This document shows positions 16,800 to 25,425 of a stretch of 64,000 nt of DNA, piece after piece; the stretch's first letter is position 1, and every line of letters starts with the position of its first letter. This DNA is from JAJDOD01 sp050299835. Its GTDB lineage: Bacteria; Pseudomonadota; Alphaproteobacteria; Rhodobacterales; Rhodobacteraceae. Location: the NCBI GenBank assembly GCA_050299835.1, contig JBNKWP010000002.1, positions 209,104-273,103 of the forward strand. The letters are read 5' to 3'. The translations under genes were made by a program, and so were the position numbers. Under the pieces are notes generated by a model. The model ran no database searches. It worked only from the letters and a program-made list of their open reading frames with translations, and was not told where the DNA came from.

Positions 16800-17546
16800 A
16801 TGGCTGAATATGAGACGATCCGCCCGACCGCGACGGGTGTCCGGACGGCCGAAATCGACGAGGGCCTGCGCGCCCATATGAACAAGGTCTACGGCACGAT
16901 GTCCGTGGGCATGCTGGTCACCTTTGCCGCCGCCTGGGCGATTTCCGGCCTTGCGGTCACGGCAGACGGTCAACTGACCGGTCTGGGCGTTGCGCTCTAC
17001 ACCTCGCCCCTGAAATGGGTCGTGATGTTCGCGCCGCTGGCCATGGTCTTTATGTTCAGCGCGATGATCAACCGCTTCTCGGCGGCTGCCGCACAGCTCT
17101 TCTTCTACGCCTTTGCAGCGGTGATGGGCCTCTCCATCAGCTCGATCTTCCTGGTGTTCACCGGCGTGTCGATCGCCCAAACCTTCCTGGTCACCGCAAT
17201 TGCCTTCGCGGGCCTCTCGCTCTGGGGCTACACGACCAAGAAGGATATCTCGGGCTGGGGATCGTTCCTGATCATGGGCGTCATCGGCCTCATCGTGGCG
17301 ATGCTCGTGAACCTGTTCCTGCAATCTCCGGCTATGGTCTTCGCGATCTCGGCCATCGGTGTGCTGATCTTCGCTGGCCTTACCGCCTATGACACTCAGA
17401 AGATCAAGACGGACTATCTTGCCCACGCCCACGCGATGGACGGCGAATGGCTGGCGAAGTCGGCAATCATGGGGGCGCTGAACCTCTATCTCGACTTCAT
17501 CAACATGTTCATGTTCCTGCTGCAGTTCCTCGGCAATCGCGAGTGA
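16800..17546 (+). CDS. Bax inhibitor-1 / YccA family membrane protein
   Basis: 248 aa with seven hydrophobic segments, the last pair flanking the family's GLTAYDTQKIK motif that contains the di-Asp calcium/pH sensor region. Members are inner-membrane proteins that modulate FtsH proteolysis or calcium leak. AGGAGA precedes the ATG. Followed by an intrinsic terminator at 17571-17596. Confidence 0.92.
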   Translation: MAEYETIRPTATGVRTAEIDEGLRAHMNKVYGTMSVGMLVTFAAAWAISGLAVTADGQLTGLGVALYTSPLKWVVMFAPLAMVFMFSAMINRFSAAAAQLFFYAFAAVMGLSISSIFLVFTGVSIAQTFLVTAIAFAGLSLWGYTTKKDISGWGSFLIMGVIGLIVAMLVNLFLQSPAMVFAISAIGVLIFAGLTAYDTQKIKTDYLAHAHAMDGEWLAKSAIMGALNLYLDFINMFMFLLQFLGNRE

Positions 17547-17570
17547 TCTGAACACTTCCCGAATGACATA

Positions 17571-17596
17571 GGGCCGGCCATTGCGCCGGCCCTTTT
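17571..17596 (+). terminator. Rho-independent terminator after BI-1 gene
   Basis: GGGCCGGC-CATTGC-GCCGGCCC followed by TTTT: an 8-bp all-GC stem, 6-nt loop and a short U-tract, 25 bp after the stop codon. Confidence 0.85.
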
Positions 17597-17648
17597 CGTT
17601 GCCCCCCTGCCCGCCATTTCGTAAGACGGTCTGACAAGAGGGGCACGC

Positions 17649-18062
17649 ATGGCAGAGACCACCATCACCGAACGCTGCGAGGCCAAGGGCCTGCGCATGA
17701 CCGAGCAGCGGCGCACCATCGCGACCGTGCTGGAAGCCGCCGACGACCACCCCGACGTCGAAGAACTCTATGCCCGCGCCAGCGCCGTCGACCCCAACAT
17801 TTCGCTCGCCACGGTCTACCGCACGGTGAAGCTCTTCGAAGAAGCCGACATCCTCGAAAAGCTCGACTTCCGCGATGGGCGCGCCCGCTACGAAGATGCC
17901 GACCGCGACCATCACGACCATCTCATCGACATGAATTCGGGCGAAGTCATCGAGTTCGTGGATGAAGAAATCGAGGCGCTGCAGGAAAAAATCGCCGAGA
18001 AACTGGGTTACACGCTGAAGGGCCACCGCATGGAGCTTTACGGCGTGAAACGGAAGAACTGA
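17649..18062 (+). CDS. Fur-family metalloregulator, Mur-like
   Basis: 137 aa. An N-terminal winged helix (LRMTEQRRTIATVLEAADDHP through SLATVYRTVKLFEE) and a C-terminal metal/dimer domain with DRDHHDHLIDMNSGEVIEF. There is no CxxC structural zinc site; Cys10 is the only cysteine. That, together with the close match of the EEIEALQEKIAEKLGY region, fits the alphaproteobacterial Mur branch that represses manganese uptake, rather than classical Fur or Irr. No mntH or sitABCD gene is nearby, so metal specificity is inference. Confidence 0.85.
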   Translation: MAETTITERCEAKGLRMTEQRRTIATVLEAADDHPDVEELYARASAVDPNISLATVYRTVKLFEEADILEKLDFRDGRARYEDADRDHHDHLIDMNSGEVIEFVDEEIEALQEKIAEKLGYTLKGHRMELYGVKRKN

Positions 18063-18273
18063 GCCGAACGGTCCGGGAACCGCTTCATCAAAGCGTTGCT
18101 CAGTTTTGTCGTCGCGTTGCCGCGAACGGTAGCTTTGAGTCCAAAGCGCCTGTCGCAAGCGCAGTGGTTTTCCGAAGGCTCCATATTCTGAGCACAATCC
18201 AGCCGCAGGGACTTCTTTATTTTACTCCCATAACTGCAGTTGAGCGATACGCAAGGTCTTCCGCGGGCAACAA

Positions 18274-19305
18274 ATGGCTTCTGAGCAGTATCTTCCGGCC
18301 TTGACTTCCCTACGTGGTATTGCGGCGTTTCTCGTCGTACTGTCGCACCTGGGTTGGCATTACTTGCTGCCCAAGTCCTTCTTCTATCCGCTTGGTGCGC
18401 TGGGCGTCATGACTTTTTTCGCACTGAGCGGCTACCTGATGGTGAGGCTTTATCTGCGGAAACCGGCGAGGATCGCGGCGCTTCAGGAGTATGTCGCGGC
18501 ACGCGTATCTCGGGTGTATCCTCTGTTCGGTCTGGTCGTCCTTCTGTCCGCTGCAACTTACGAAATGACAGGCATCCGCGTCTTCTATCACTTGGAATGG
18601 GAGGCGGCCCTAAGGCACATTCTCTTGCTTGAGGGGCAATCGGTCTTTTGGACGATTGTGGTTGAGTTCAAATTTTATGCGGCCTTTCTGGTGTATTGGC
18701 TCCTGTTCGGCCGCCTTCCATGGTTTGTCCACTTGGCGCTGATGGCAATCGTAATCGCTTGGGCGAATGCACAGCCGCTGGGGAACAGGATGGCTCTTGT
18801 TCATGGCCTTCCAATGTTTTGCTGGGGCGCAGTGCTTGCGACACTCCCCGATGCAGTGCTTCGCAGATTTCGGCTGCCGTTTGTCGTGGCCAGCATGCTT
18901 GCAATCAGTCTTGCCGTGAGTGTCTGGATAATCTTTGATCTCCCGAACACGCGGGCCTACTACAAATTCCCGCCGATACAGGTTTCGATCGTATTTCTGC
19001 TGATTTCGGCGGTTGCTGCGTCGAAGCACGATTGGATATCGAGCTGGAGGCCGGGGTTGGCGCTAGGCGCATGGTCTTTCGGCCTTTACCTTTTGCACAT
19101 CCCGGTGATTCTGATGTTTCGCAATCTTGCCAACGATATCTCTATCGACCCGGGTTGGTTCGCTCTTCCTGCGATCGCTTTTTCAATCTGGATCGCGCGA
19201 TTATCTCATGAGTACTTCGAAGAGCCTGCTCGTAGACTTTTGAGGCGCATGATCTCGCGACCGCCTACGAAATCCACTTTGGCGCTTCCGAACGCGCAGA
19301 ACTGA
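18274..19305 (+). CDS. Acyltransferase-3 family membrane protein
   Basis: 343 aa integral membrane O-acyltransferase (OafA/ExoZ type) with about ten helices. LTSLRGIAAFLVVLSHLGWH holds the R-x(10)-H motif of the family, and a SGYLMVRLYLRK loop follows. Such enzymes acetylate surface polysaccharides or lipids. The base composition is visibly lower in GC than neighbours, with frequent TTG, TAT, ATT and AAT codons, and it is flanked by two gaps (211 and 145 bp) without any linked polysaccharide gene. I infer acquisition by transfer; no integrase or repeat was seen. Confidence 0.85.
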   Translation: MASEQYLPALTSLRGIAAFLVVLSHLGWHYLLPKSFFYPLGALGVMTFFALSGYLMVRLYLRKPARIAALQEYVAARVSRVYPLFGLVVLLSAATYEMTGIRVFYHLEWEAALRHILLLEGQSVFWTIVVEFKFYAAFLVYWLLFGRLPWFVHLALMAIVIAWANAQPLGNRMALVHGLPMFCWGAVLATLPDAVLRRFRLPFVVASMLAISLAVSVWIIFDLPNTRAYYKFPPIQVSIVFLLISAVAASKHDWISSWRPGLALGAWSFGLYLLHIPVILMFRNLANDISIDPGWFALPAIAFSIWIARLSHEYFEEPARRLLRRMISRPPTKSTLALPNAQN

Positions 19306-19450
19306 TCCCGTGCGCCGCATTTCTTTGATCTGCGCTCTGGCAGATCGCTGGGCGGCATGGCTGCTTTGCCGGTGTGGCGCTGAGGCAAGCTTTTACATTT
19401 CCGATAGAAATATCGAATGGCTGGAAAGTCCCGCATAGCAGACGTTCCGC

Positions 19451-20662
19451 CTACCCAGCCTTCTTCAATGCCAGCACCGCGTTCAGCCCGCCAAAGGCAA
19501 ACGCATTCGACAGAACGTGGTCCACGTCCGCCTCCCGCGCTTCATTCGGCACCACGTCCAGCGCGCATTCCGGGTCCGGCTCTTCGTACCCAATGGTCGG
19601 CGCGATGATGCCGTCTTTCAGCGCCATGATGCAGGCCAGAAGCTCCACCGCCCCGGTGCCGCCGATCAGGTGCCCGTGCATCGACTTGGTGGAAGAAATC
19701 ATCACCTTGTCCGCATGCCGCCCGAAGACGCTGGCCACTGCGGCGCATTCGGTCTTGTCATTGGCCGCCGTCCCGGTCCCGTGGGCGTTGATATAGCCCA
19801 CCTGGTCCGCGTTGATCTTGGCATCCTTCAAGGCCCCCGAGATCGCCCGCGCCGCGCCCTGCTGGGACGGCATCACGATGTCGGAAGCGTCCGACGTCAT
19901 GGAAAACCCGATCACTTCCGCAAGAATCTCGGCCCCGCGCTTCTTGGCGTGCTCGTATTCCTCGAAGACAAACACGCCCGCACCCTCGCCCTGTACCATC
20001 CCGTTGCGATTGGCGCTGAACGGACGGCAGGCGTCCTTCGACATGACGCGCAAGCCTTCCCAGGCCTTCACGCCCCCGAAGCACAGCATCGATTCCGAGC
20101 CGCCCGTGATCATCACCCGTGCCATGCCGGATCGGATCAGGTGGAACGCCTGCCCCATCGCATGGTTCGACGACGCACAGGCCGTCGCGACGGTGAAGGA
20201 CGGGCCCTTCAGGTTATAGGTCATGGACACATGGGACGCCGCGGCATTGTTCATCAGCTTCGGCACGATGAAGGGATGCACCCGGTTCTTCCCTTCCTCA
20301 TAGACAGCCCGGTAATTGTCGTCGAGCGTGCCCAGTCCCCCCCCGGAAGTCCCGAACACCACACCGGTCTCCGCCGCCAGATGCCCGCTGAACTCCAGCC
20401 CGGACTGTCCGATAGCCTCCTCCGCCGCGATCAGCGTGAACTGAGTAAACCGGTCATAAAGCGCCTGCTGCTGACGATTGAAGCGGCTGTCCGCATCATA
20501 GCCTTTGACCTGCCCGCCGATCCGGATCGCCAACCGGTCCACATCGCGAATATCCAGATCGCTGATCCCGCAACGCCCCTCCCGCATGGCCTCATGGGTC
20601 TCTGCGACCGAATGGCCCAGCGGGTTGATCGTCCCGGCTCCCGTGATGACAACGCGGGCCAT
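19451..20662 (-). CDS. Beta-ketoacyl-ACP synthase (FabF/NodE-like)
   Basis: 403 aa thiolase-fold condensing enzyme. The active triad is complete: Cys in VATACASSNHAMGQ, His in NAHGTGTAANDKTE and the Lys/His of TKSMHGHLIGGTGAVE. It directly abuts the acyl carrier protein gene (its ATG begins the base after the ACP stop) and sits downstream of lpxD, so it likely elongates chains on that ACP instead of running bulk fatty acid synthesis. Housekeeping fabF would normally sit with fabD, fabG and acpP. Confidence 0.9.
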   Translation of the reverse strand: MARVVITGAGTINPLGHSVAETHEAMREGRCGISDLDIRDVDRLAIRIGGQVKGYDADSRFNRQQQALYDRFTQFTLIAAEEAIGQSGLEFSGHLAAETGVVFGTSGGGLGTLDDNYRAVYEEGKNRVHPFIVPKLMNNAAASHVSMTYNLKGPSFTVATACASSNHAMGQAFHLIRSGMARVMITGGSESMLCFGGVKAWEGLRVMSKDACRPFSANRNGMVQGEGAGVFVFEEYEHAKKRGAEILAEVIGFSMTSDASDIVMPSQQGAARAISGALKDAKINADQVGYINAHGTGTAANDKTECAAVASVFGRHADKVMISSTKSMHGHLIGGTGAVELLACIMALKDGIIAPTIGYEEPDPECALDVVPNEAREADVDHVLSNAFAFGGLNAVLALKKAG

Positions 20663-20929
20663 TCAGGCTTTCTGTTCGGCGATGAGCTTCTCGACAGCCC
20701 GAACGATGGCCTGAATCGAGGAAATGTCGAATTCTGACTTTTCCGGCTCATTGGCGTTGAACGGCACCTGGATGTCGAAACTTTCCTCGATCGAGAAGAT
20801 CGCCTCGACCAGACCCATCGAATCGACGCCAAGATCCTCAAGCGATTGGTCGAGCGACACGTCGGATGGTTCCAAAACCGCCTGTTCGGCGATAATCTCG
20901 ATGATCCTGCTTTCGACGTCGCTGCTCAT
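20663..20929 (-). CDS. Acyl carrier protein, specialised type
   Basis: 88 aa. LEDLGVDSMGLVEAIFSIEE carries the phosphopantetheine serine (D-S-M, about residue 37) with the helix II that contacts partner enzymes. The body differs from housekeeping AcpP and from rhizobial AcpXL in the region after helix II (VPFNANEPEKSEFD). Directly adjacent to the ketoacyl synthase, 33 bp after lpxD. Probably a carrier for a particular acyl chain of lipid A or another envelope lipid. Confidence 0.9.
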   Translation of the reverse strand: MSSDVESRIIEIIAEQAVLEPSDVSLDQSLEDLGVDSMGLVEAIFSIEESFDIQVPFNANEPEKSEFDISSIQAIVRAVEKLIAEQKA

Positions 20930-20962
20930 CTTCCCGCCCCTCCGGGTCCATTTGCGGTGTAT

Positions 20963-22054
20963 TTAGTCCTCTGCGTCTTCATTTGAAACCGCTTTCTTCA
21001 ACGCCCGGACATCCTCCATCAACCGCGGGAGACGCCGCCAGTTCTGACTGGCCTGGATATACTGCTCCATTCTCATTGCCGGATAGCCAAGCACGACGCG
21101 ACCCGCAGGCACTTTGGCGAGAATCTTCGTGGCCCCACCGGCCACCACGTCATCGCCGACCGATAAATTGTCACCGACACCAACCTGGCCACCCAGCACC
21201 ACGCGATTGCCGATCCTGGTCGATCCGGCAATCCCTACCTGACCGCAAAGCAGGACATCCTCGCCTATCTCACAGTTGTGAGCCACATGAACCAGGTTAT
21301 CGAGCTTTGTCCCCCGCCCGATACGCGTTGCCCGGATCGTGCCTCGGTCAATACAGGAATTGGCGCCAAGTTCGACGTCATCACCGATCTCGACCCCGCC
21401 AAGCGAATGAATGCGGGTCCATTCCGCGTTGATCGCTTCGGTTTCCCTACCAAGGGACGCCCGAGCCTCTTCGACCCGGCTCTTGTCAGGCGTAACGAAG
21501 CTGAACCCGTCAGACCCCACGACCGCGCCCGGCTGCGCGATCAGTCGCGCGCCAATATTCACGCGTGCGCCGATCCGGCAGCCAGAATGGATCAGCGCAT
21601 CCTCCCCGATGACAGTCTGCTCACCGATGCTGACATGGGAGGCGATACGGGCCCCGGGACCGATGCGCACTCCTGCGCCGATCACCACAAGCGGACCGAT
21701 AGCCGCGCCGTCTCCGATCTCCGCCGTCGGATCGATGATGGCCGAGGCATGAATGCCGGGCGCGATTTCGGGGCCGGGATCCATCAGCCGCGTCAGGCCG
21801 GACATGGCATAGCGGGGGCGCGGCACCACGATCGCGGCTTCCAGACCCATCGCCTGCCAGTCCGCTCCGTCCCAGACGATCGCCGCGCGGGCCTTGCCGA
21901 GTTTGAGACCATCGGCAAATTTCGGATCCATCGCCAACGCCAGATGTTCGGGACCCGCATCAGCGGGTTCCGACGCCCCCAGCACCGCAAGCTCGGCATC
22001 TCCCAAGACCCGCGCCTCAAGCGCGGTCGCGATATCCTGAATGGTGTAGCGCAT
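20963..22054 (-). CDS. lpxD: LpxD-like UDP-3-O-acylglucosamine N-acyltransferase
   Basis: 363 aa. An N-terminal uridine-binding domain (1-100), then left-handed beta-helix hexapeptide repeats (about 100-330) such as IGDGAAIGPLVVIGAGVRIG, and a C-terminal helix. The catalytic His is in LVHVAHNCEIG. Between GSDGFSFV and SLGGVEIGDDVELG there is a roughly 20-residue stretch (TPDKSRVEEARASLGRETEA) longer than I expect for housekeeping LpxD. The usual neighbours fabZ, lpxA and lpxB are absent, so this may be a second, divergent LpxD linked to the adjacent ACP. The GGGAG ribosome site lies in a small CTCCC-GAGA-GGGAG hairpin. Confidence 0.88.
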   Translation of the reverse strand: MRYTIQDIATALEARVLGDAELAVLGASEPADAGPEHLALAMDPKFADGLKLGKARAAIVWDGADWQAMGLEAAIVVPRPRYAMSGLTRLMDPGPEIAPGIHASAIIDPTAEIGDGAAIGPLVVIGAGVRIGPGARIASHVSIGEQTVIGEDALIHSGCRIGARVNIGARLIAQPGAVVGSDGFSFVTPDKSRVEEARASLGRETEAINAEWTRIHSLGGVEIGDDVELGANSCIDRGTIRATRIGRGTKLDNLVHVAHNCEIGEDVLLCGQVGIAGSTRIGNRVVLGGQVGVGDNLSVGDDVVAGGATKILAKVPAGRVVLGYPAMRMEQYIQASQNWRRLPRLMEDVRALKKAVSNEDAED

Positions 22055-22080
22055 CAGCTGCTCCCTCTCGGGAGAAGTAT

Positions 22081-23691
22081 CTATCCCTGAAGCGCGTCCA
22101 GCGAAACCCCGGCGCTCTCAAGCGCCTCCCAGATCCGCGCATCCCGGCCATAGACATCCGGGCGAAACTGCGTCCTGCCCTTCGCCTGGGTGAAGGCGGT
22201 GCGATAGACGAGATGAACAGGAATATGCTCTTCCAGTTCAACCTGTGTCTCCCGCCGCGTCGACAAGACGCTCTGGAAGTATGCCGCGGGGTCCGCTTCC
22301 TGCCGCGCCAGAAGCGCATAGGCAAAATCGAACGGATCATTCAGCCGGATGCAGCCGTGGCTGAAAGCGCGGCTTTCCCGTCCGAAAAGCGATTTCTGCG
22401 GCGTGTCGTGCAGATAGATATTGTACCGGTTCGGGAACATGAACTTCACCAGCCCCAGCGCATTCGACCGGCTCGGCGGCTGTTTCAGATCGAACGGAAA
22501 GTTGCTTTGGTTGAACTGCGTGAAATCCTGCACCATCTCGCGCGGGATGACACGGCCGCGACGGTCCACCAGCAACAGATGCCCGGCCGCGTTGGGATTG
22601 CGCTGCATCATCGGCAGGTATTCCTTGGTCGCGATCGAGCGCGGGACGTTCCAGGTCGGATTGACGACGAGATGTTCCATCACATCGGAAAACTCGGGCG
22701 TCCTGCGGTCAGGATCACGGTGACCGACGACCGAACGGGTCTGAAAAGTAACCTTGCCATGATCCACGATCCGGGCGTGGAAATCCGTGATGTTGACCCA
22801 GATATGGCGATCTCCGAGCGGCATGTTGGTCCAGCGTTCCCGCTCCATGGCAACGACAATCTGGTGAAGCCGCGTCGTGGCCGACGTATTGATGGCCGCG
22901 ATCGTTCCATCTCCGGCCACGCCATCGGCGGCCAGGCCGTGGTCGTCCTGAAACGCCAAAACGGCTTGCCGCATCTTGCTGTCATAGGTCGAAGCCGAGG
23001 TCCGGTCGAGATAACCCATCGCGATCAGCCGGTTGCGAAGCGCGACAACAGCCGGACCGCTATCGCCGGGCTCCAGCTTTCGGGCTGGAACCTCGTCGCC
23101 CCATCCACCGCGCGCGACCAGGTCTTCGAACCTCATCTTTTCCTTCATCAGCCGCGCATATTCCGGGCTTTGCGGAGGAAGGGCACGCAGGAAAGCAGCC
23201 GGTGAAGACTTGGTGAAATCGTTGAGAAGTTTCGTCCGGTCGCGGCGCAAAACCTCCCGGACCATTCCGGGGTCGATGGTGCGCGGCTCAAGGATGCCGG
23301 TCTGGATGTCACGTGCATAGAGAAGGAAGAGCTTCGACATCTCCACTTCGATGTGCCCCAGTTCGCGCGTGGTCCGCACATTGCGCAGATCGAACTCCAG
23401 CGTCTCGGGGTGATAGCGTCCCTCGGGCAGGCCATGCGCGGAGACATCCTCAAGGACGTTCAGAAAAGCCTCCCGTCTGGCCCTTGCGTCTTCACCCTCC
23501 GCTGTCCAGATCGGCTGATACCCGTTCGCGCGATAAAAAGTGGCAATTTCCCTGTCGCTGGCAGCGGCCTCCGCCACCGCCTGCACGAACGGTGTCACCT
23601 GCGCCTGCGCAGCGCTCATCGGCGCGGTCGCCGAACAGGCAAAGGCGAGGCCCCAGACAAGAAACAGGCGGCGGATCGGCATGGCAGTCAT
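22081..23691 (-). CDS. L,D-transpeptidase, YcbB/LdtD type
   Basis: 536 aa periplasmic enzyme. An N-terminal signal peptide (LFLVWGLAFACSATAPMSAAQA), a scaffold region, a peptidoglycan-binding domain (about 210-265; DSGPAVVALRNRLIAMGYLD) and a YkuD catalytic domain ending with FSHGCIRLNDP, which holds the catalytic Cys. It makes 3-3 cross-links or anchors proteins to peptidoglycan. It lies 26 bp upstream of lpxD on the same strand. Two start codons are possible (23691 or 23682); neither has a strong ribosome site. Confidence 0.92.
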   Translation of the reverse strand: MTAMPIRRLFLVWGLAFACSATAPMSAAQAQVTPFVQAVAEAAASDREIATFYRANGYQPIWTAEGEDARARREAFLNVLEDVSAHGLPEGRYHPETLEFDLRNVRTTRELGHIEVEMSKLFLLYARDIQTGILEPRTIDPGMVREVLRRDRTKLLNDFTKSSPAAFLRALPPQSPEYARLMKEKMRFEDLVARGGWGDEVPARKLEPGDSGPAVVALRNRLIAMGYLDRTSASTYDSKMRQAVLAFQDDHGLAADGVAGDGTIAAINTSATTRLHQIVVAMERERWTNMPLGDRHIWVNITDFHARIVDHGKVTFQTRSVVGHRDPDRRTPEFSDVMEHLVVNPTWNVPRSIATKEYLPMMQRNPNAAGHLLLVDRRGRVIPREMVQDFTQFNQSNFPFDLKQPPSRSNALGLVKFMFPNRYNIYLHDTPQKSLFGRESRAFSHGCIRLNDPFDFAYALLARQEADPAAYFQSVLSTRRETQVELEEHIPVHLVYRTAFTQAKGRTQFRPDVYGRDARIWEALESAGVSLDALQG

Positions 23692-24001
23692 CGAACATCC
23701 AATACAGTTACTTCCCCGAACCCTCCTTATGTCCCGCAGAGACTTAAGAGTGTCTATTCAAAATCTCGCCAATCAGAGCTTTTGTTACCCAGACGCAACG
23801 ACCCAACCAAATTCTTGCCACATTTGGCTCCGGGGCCAAAACTGGCAGAATTCCGCCGACCGGCGCCGATCCGACTGATTTTGCGGGATCTGCTGTTTTC
23901 TGAGTTAACAAATTGGGCCATACAGATTCTGCACCTCAGGGGGAGTGGTGGTTCATCGTCGGACATACCGGCGGGGACAATAGAATGGGACTTTGTGGCA
24001 G
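23692..24001. other. 310-bp divergent promoter region
   Basis: Between the L,D-transpeptidase (leftward) and DUF882 (rightward) genes; relatively AT-rich. Contains TTTGGC-TCCGGG-GCCAAA at 23823-23840 (listed hairpin of 6 bp) and a TTAAC at 23904-23908. No ORF is convincing. Confidence 0.4.
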
Positions 24002-24568
24002 ATGACGTCTGACAATACGAGCATGACGCGGAGAGGCGTGCTTAAAGCCTTCGCCGCTACGACACTCGCAGCAGCACCGACATATTCCAACGCTTTCGGC
24101 CTTCTTCGCGGCGCGGGCGACATCCGGCGGCTCAAGATGCATTCCGGACGCACGGGCGAGCGCATCGATACCGTCTACTGGATCGAGGGTGAGTACATCC
24201 CCGAAGCGATGAAGGAAATCAATCGGTTCATGCGCGACTGGCGCACCGACCAGGTGATCGGTTTCGACAATCGCACCGTGGATATTCTTGCCGCCTCGCA
24301 CCGGCTTCTCGACACCCGCGCCTCCTACATGCTGCTGTCGGGCTACCGGTCGCCGCAGACGAACGCCATGCTGCGGGCCCGATCGCGCAATGTGGCCCGC
24401 AATTCTCTCCACATGAAGGGACAGGCCAGCGACATCCGCCTCGAAGGCCGGTCCGTCGGTCAGATTTCGCGAGCGGCCATGTCCTGCTCGGCGGGCGGTG
24501 TTGGTAAATATTCCAGCTCGAATTTCGTCCATGTCGATTGCGGCGATGTCCGGGTCTGGGGCCGGTAA
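24002..24568 (+). CDS. Tat-exported DUF882 / M15 (YcbK-like) peptidase
   Basis: 188 aa. The N-terminus carries a twin-arginine signal (TRRGVLKAFAATTLAAAP). The mature domain shows SGYRSPQTNAML, HMKGQASDIR and FVHVDCGDVRVWG, which supply the zinc His/Asp/His of M15 murein endopeptidases. It probably trims peptidoglycan peptides in the periplasm. Divergent from the L,D-transpeptidase, which fits a shared cell-wall function. The ATG at 24002 is used; an in-frame TTG lies 9 nt upstream. Confidence 0.88.
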   Translation: MTSDNTSMTRRGVLKAFAATTLAAAPTYSNAFGLLRGAGDIRRLKMHSGRTGERIDTVYWIEGEYIPEAMKEINRFMRDWRTDQVIGFDNRTVDILAASHRLLDTRASYMLLSGYRSPQTNAMLRARSRNVARNSLHMKGQASDIRLEGRSVGQISRAAMSCSAGGVGKYSSSNFVHVDCGDVRVWGR

Positions 24569-24593
24569 TCAAACCCAATACGATCAGAAAGAG

Positions 24594-24615
24594 GCCGCCC
24601 TTCGGGCGGCTTTTT
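24594..24615 (+). terminator. Rho-independent terminator after DUF882 gene
   Basis: GCCGCCC-TTC-GGGCGGC followed by TTTTTCTTT; 7-bp stem, 3-nt loop and a clear U-tract, 25 bp after the stop. It separates the gene from the oppositely oriented tRNA-Leu. Confidence 0.9.
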
Positions 24616-24618
24616 CTT

Positions 24619-24704
24619 TGGTGCGGGCGGTGGGATTTGAACCCACACGGCCATTCGGCCCACGGATTTTAAGTCCGATATGTCTACCATTCCATCACGC
24701 CCGC
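24619..24704 (-). tRNA. tRNA-Leu (anticodon UAA)
   Basis: On the minus strand the acceptor stem GCGGGCG (24704-24698) pairs with CGCCCGC (24629-24623), followed by A and an encoded CCA (24621-24619). The anticodon loop CTTAAAA gives UAA at 24671-24669. A long variable arm (GGGCCGAATGGCC) and the GTTCAAATCCCAC T-arm confirm a class II leucine tRNA. Confidence 0.97.
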
Positions 24705-24776
24705 ACGCGCGCGTCCTCATTACGGAAGGCGCTGTTCGGGAACAAGGGTGCAGAAAAGTACGCAAAGCACTTTTTA

Positions 24777-24799
24777 TCAAACCATTCAGAATGGTTTGA
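24777..24799. repeat. 23-nt perfect palindrome
   Basis: TCAAACCATTC-A-GAATGGTTTGA: 11-bp arms around a single base, 2 bp beyond the stop of the TPR gene. It is AT-rich and followed on the minus strand by A-rich sequence, so it does not resemble a standard terminator. Confidence 0.6.
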
Positions 24800-24801
24800 C
24801 G

Positions 24802-25347
24802 TCAGATATCCTCGCCGGGCTCCTCGCGCAGCAGCCCACGCTCGGGAATCCACGGGTTGAGGTCCAGTGCCGCGCGAAGCACCTCCTGAGCCTCCTCGTC
24901 TCGCCCCAGCCCCATGAGCGACAGCGCTTTGCCCGACAGCGCCCCGACATGGCGCGGCGACCGTTCCAGCGCCAGATCCAGATCGACCAGCGCCGCCTCG
25001 AAATCCTCGCGCAGAAAGCTGATGAAGGCCCGCTGGTTGTATCCCTCCGCCCAATCCGGACAATACTCCACCAGCCGGTCGAATTTTTCCATCGCACGAA
25101 GGAAATCATAGGATCCGCGCGCCATCATGCCCTGATCGAGCAACTCCCTGGCCGCCGCATCCGGGGCCTGCGTCCAAAGCTCCCAGAGGCCACGCTGGCT
25201 CGGCTCCGCCACGCGTTCGTTTTCCGCTTCCTGCAAAGCCATGAAAAGGGCGTCTTCCCCAGCCGCAATGTCAGGAGGCGGCGGACAGTCAGCAAACAGA
25301 CAACCGGCGGACAGGACGAACGGAACGGCGAGAACCCATGTTTTCAT
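24802..25347 (-). CDS. Exported tetratricopeptide-repeat protein
   Basis: 181 aa. The N-terminal signal ends LSAGCLFADC, which fits a lipobox (LSAG-C), so it is probably an outer-membrane or periplasmic lipoprotein. Residues about 70-165 hold TPR-like helices (AMEKFDRLVEYCPDWAEGYN, ALVDLDLALERSPRHVGALS). The ATG at 25347 is chosen to start the signal peptide; the ribosome site is weak. Partners unknown. Divergent from the rhomboid gene. Confidence 0.82.
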   Translation of the reverse strand: MKTWVLAVPFVLSAGCLFADCPPPPDIAAGEDALFMALQEAENERVAEPSQRGLWELWTQAPDAAARELLDQGMMARGSYDFLRAMEKFDRLVEYCPDWAEGYNQRAFISFLREDFEAALVDLDLALERSPRHVGALSGKALSLMGLGRDEEAQEVLRAALDLNPWIPERGLLREEPGEDI

Positions 25348-25425
25348 AAGCCAATGGTGGCGCGTTCTCCCCACCCGTCAAGTCTCCCTTGACCTCGACC
25401 GGCAAAATCGGTCCGGTGAGCGCAT

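Noticed and set aside
18063..18273. Integration site beside the low-GC acyltransferase
   Set aside because: No direct repeats or integrase; evidence is composition only.
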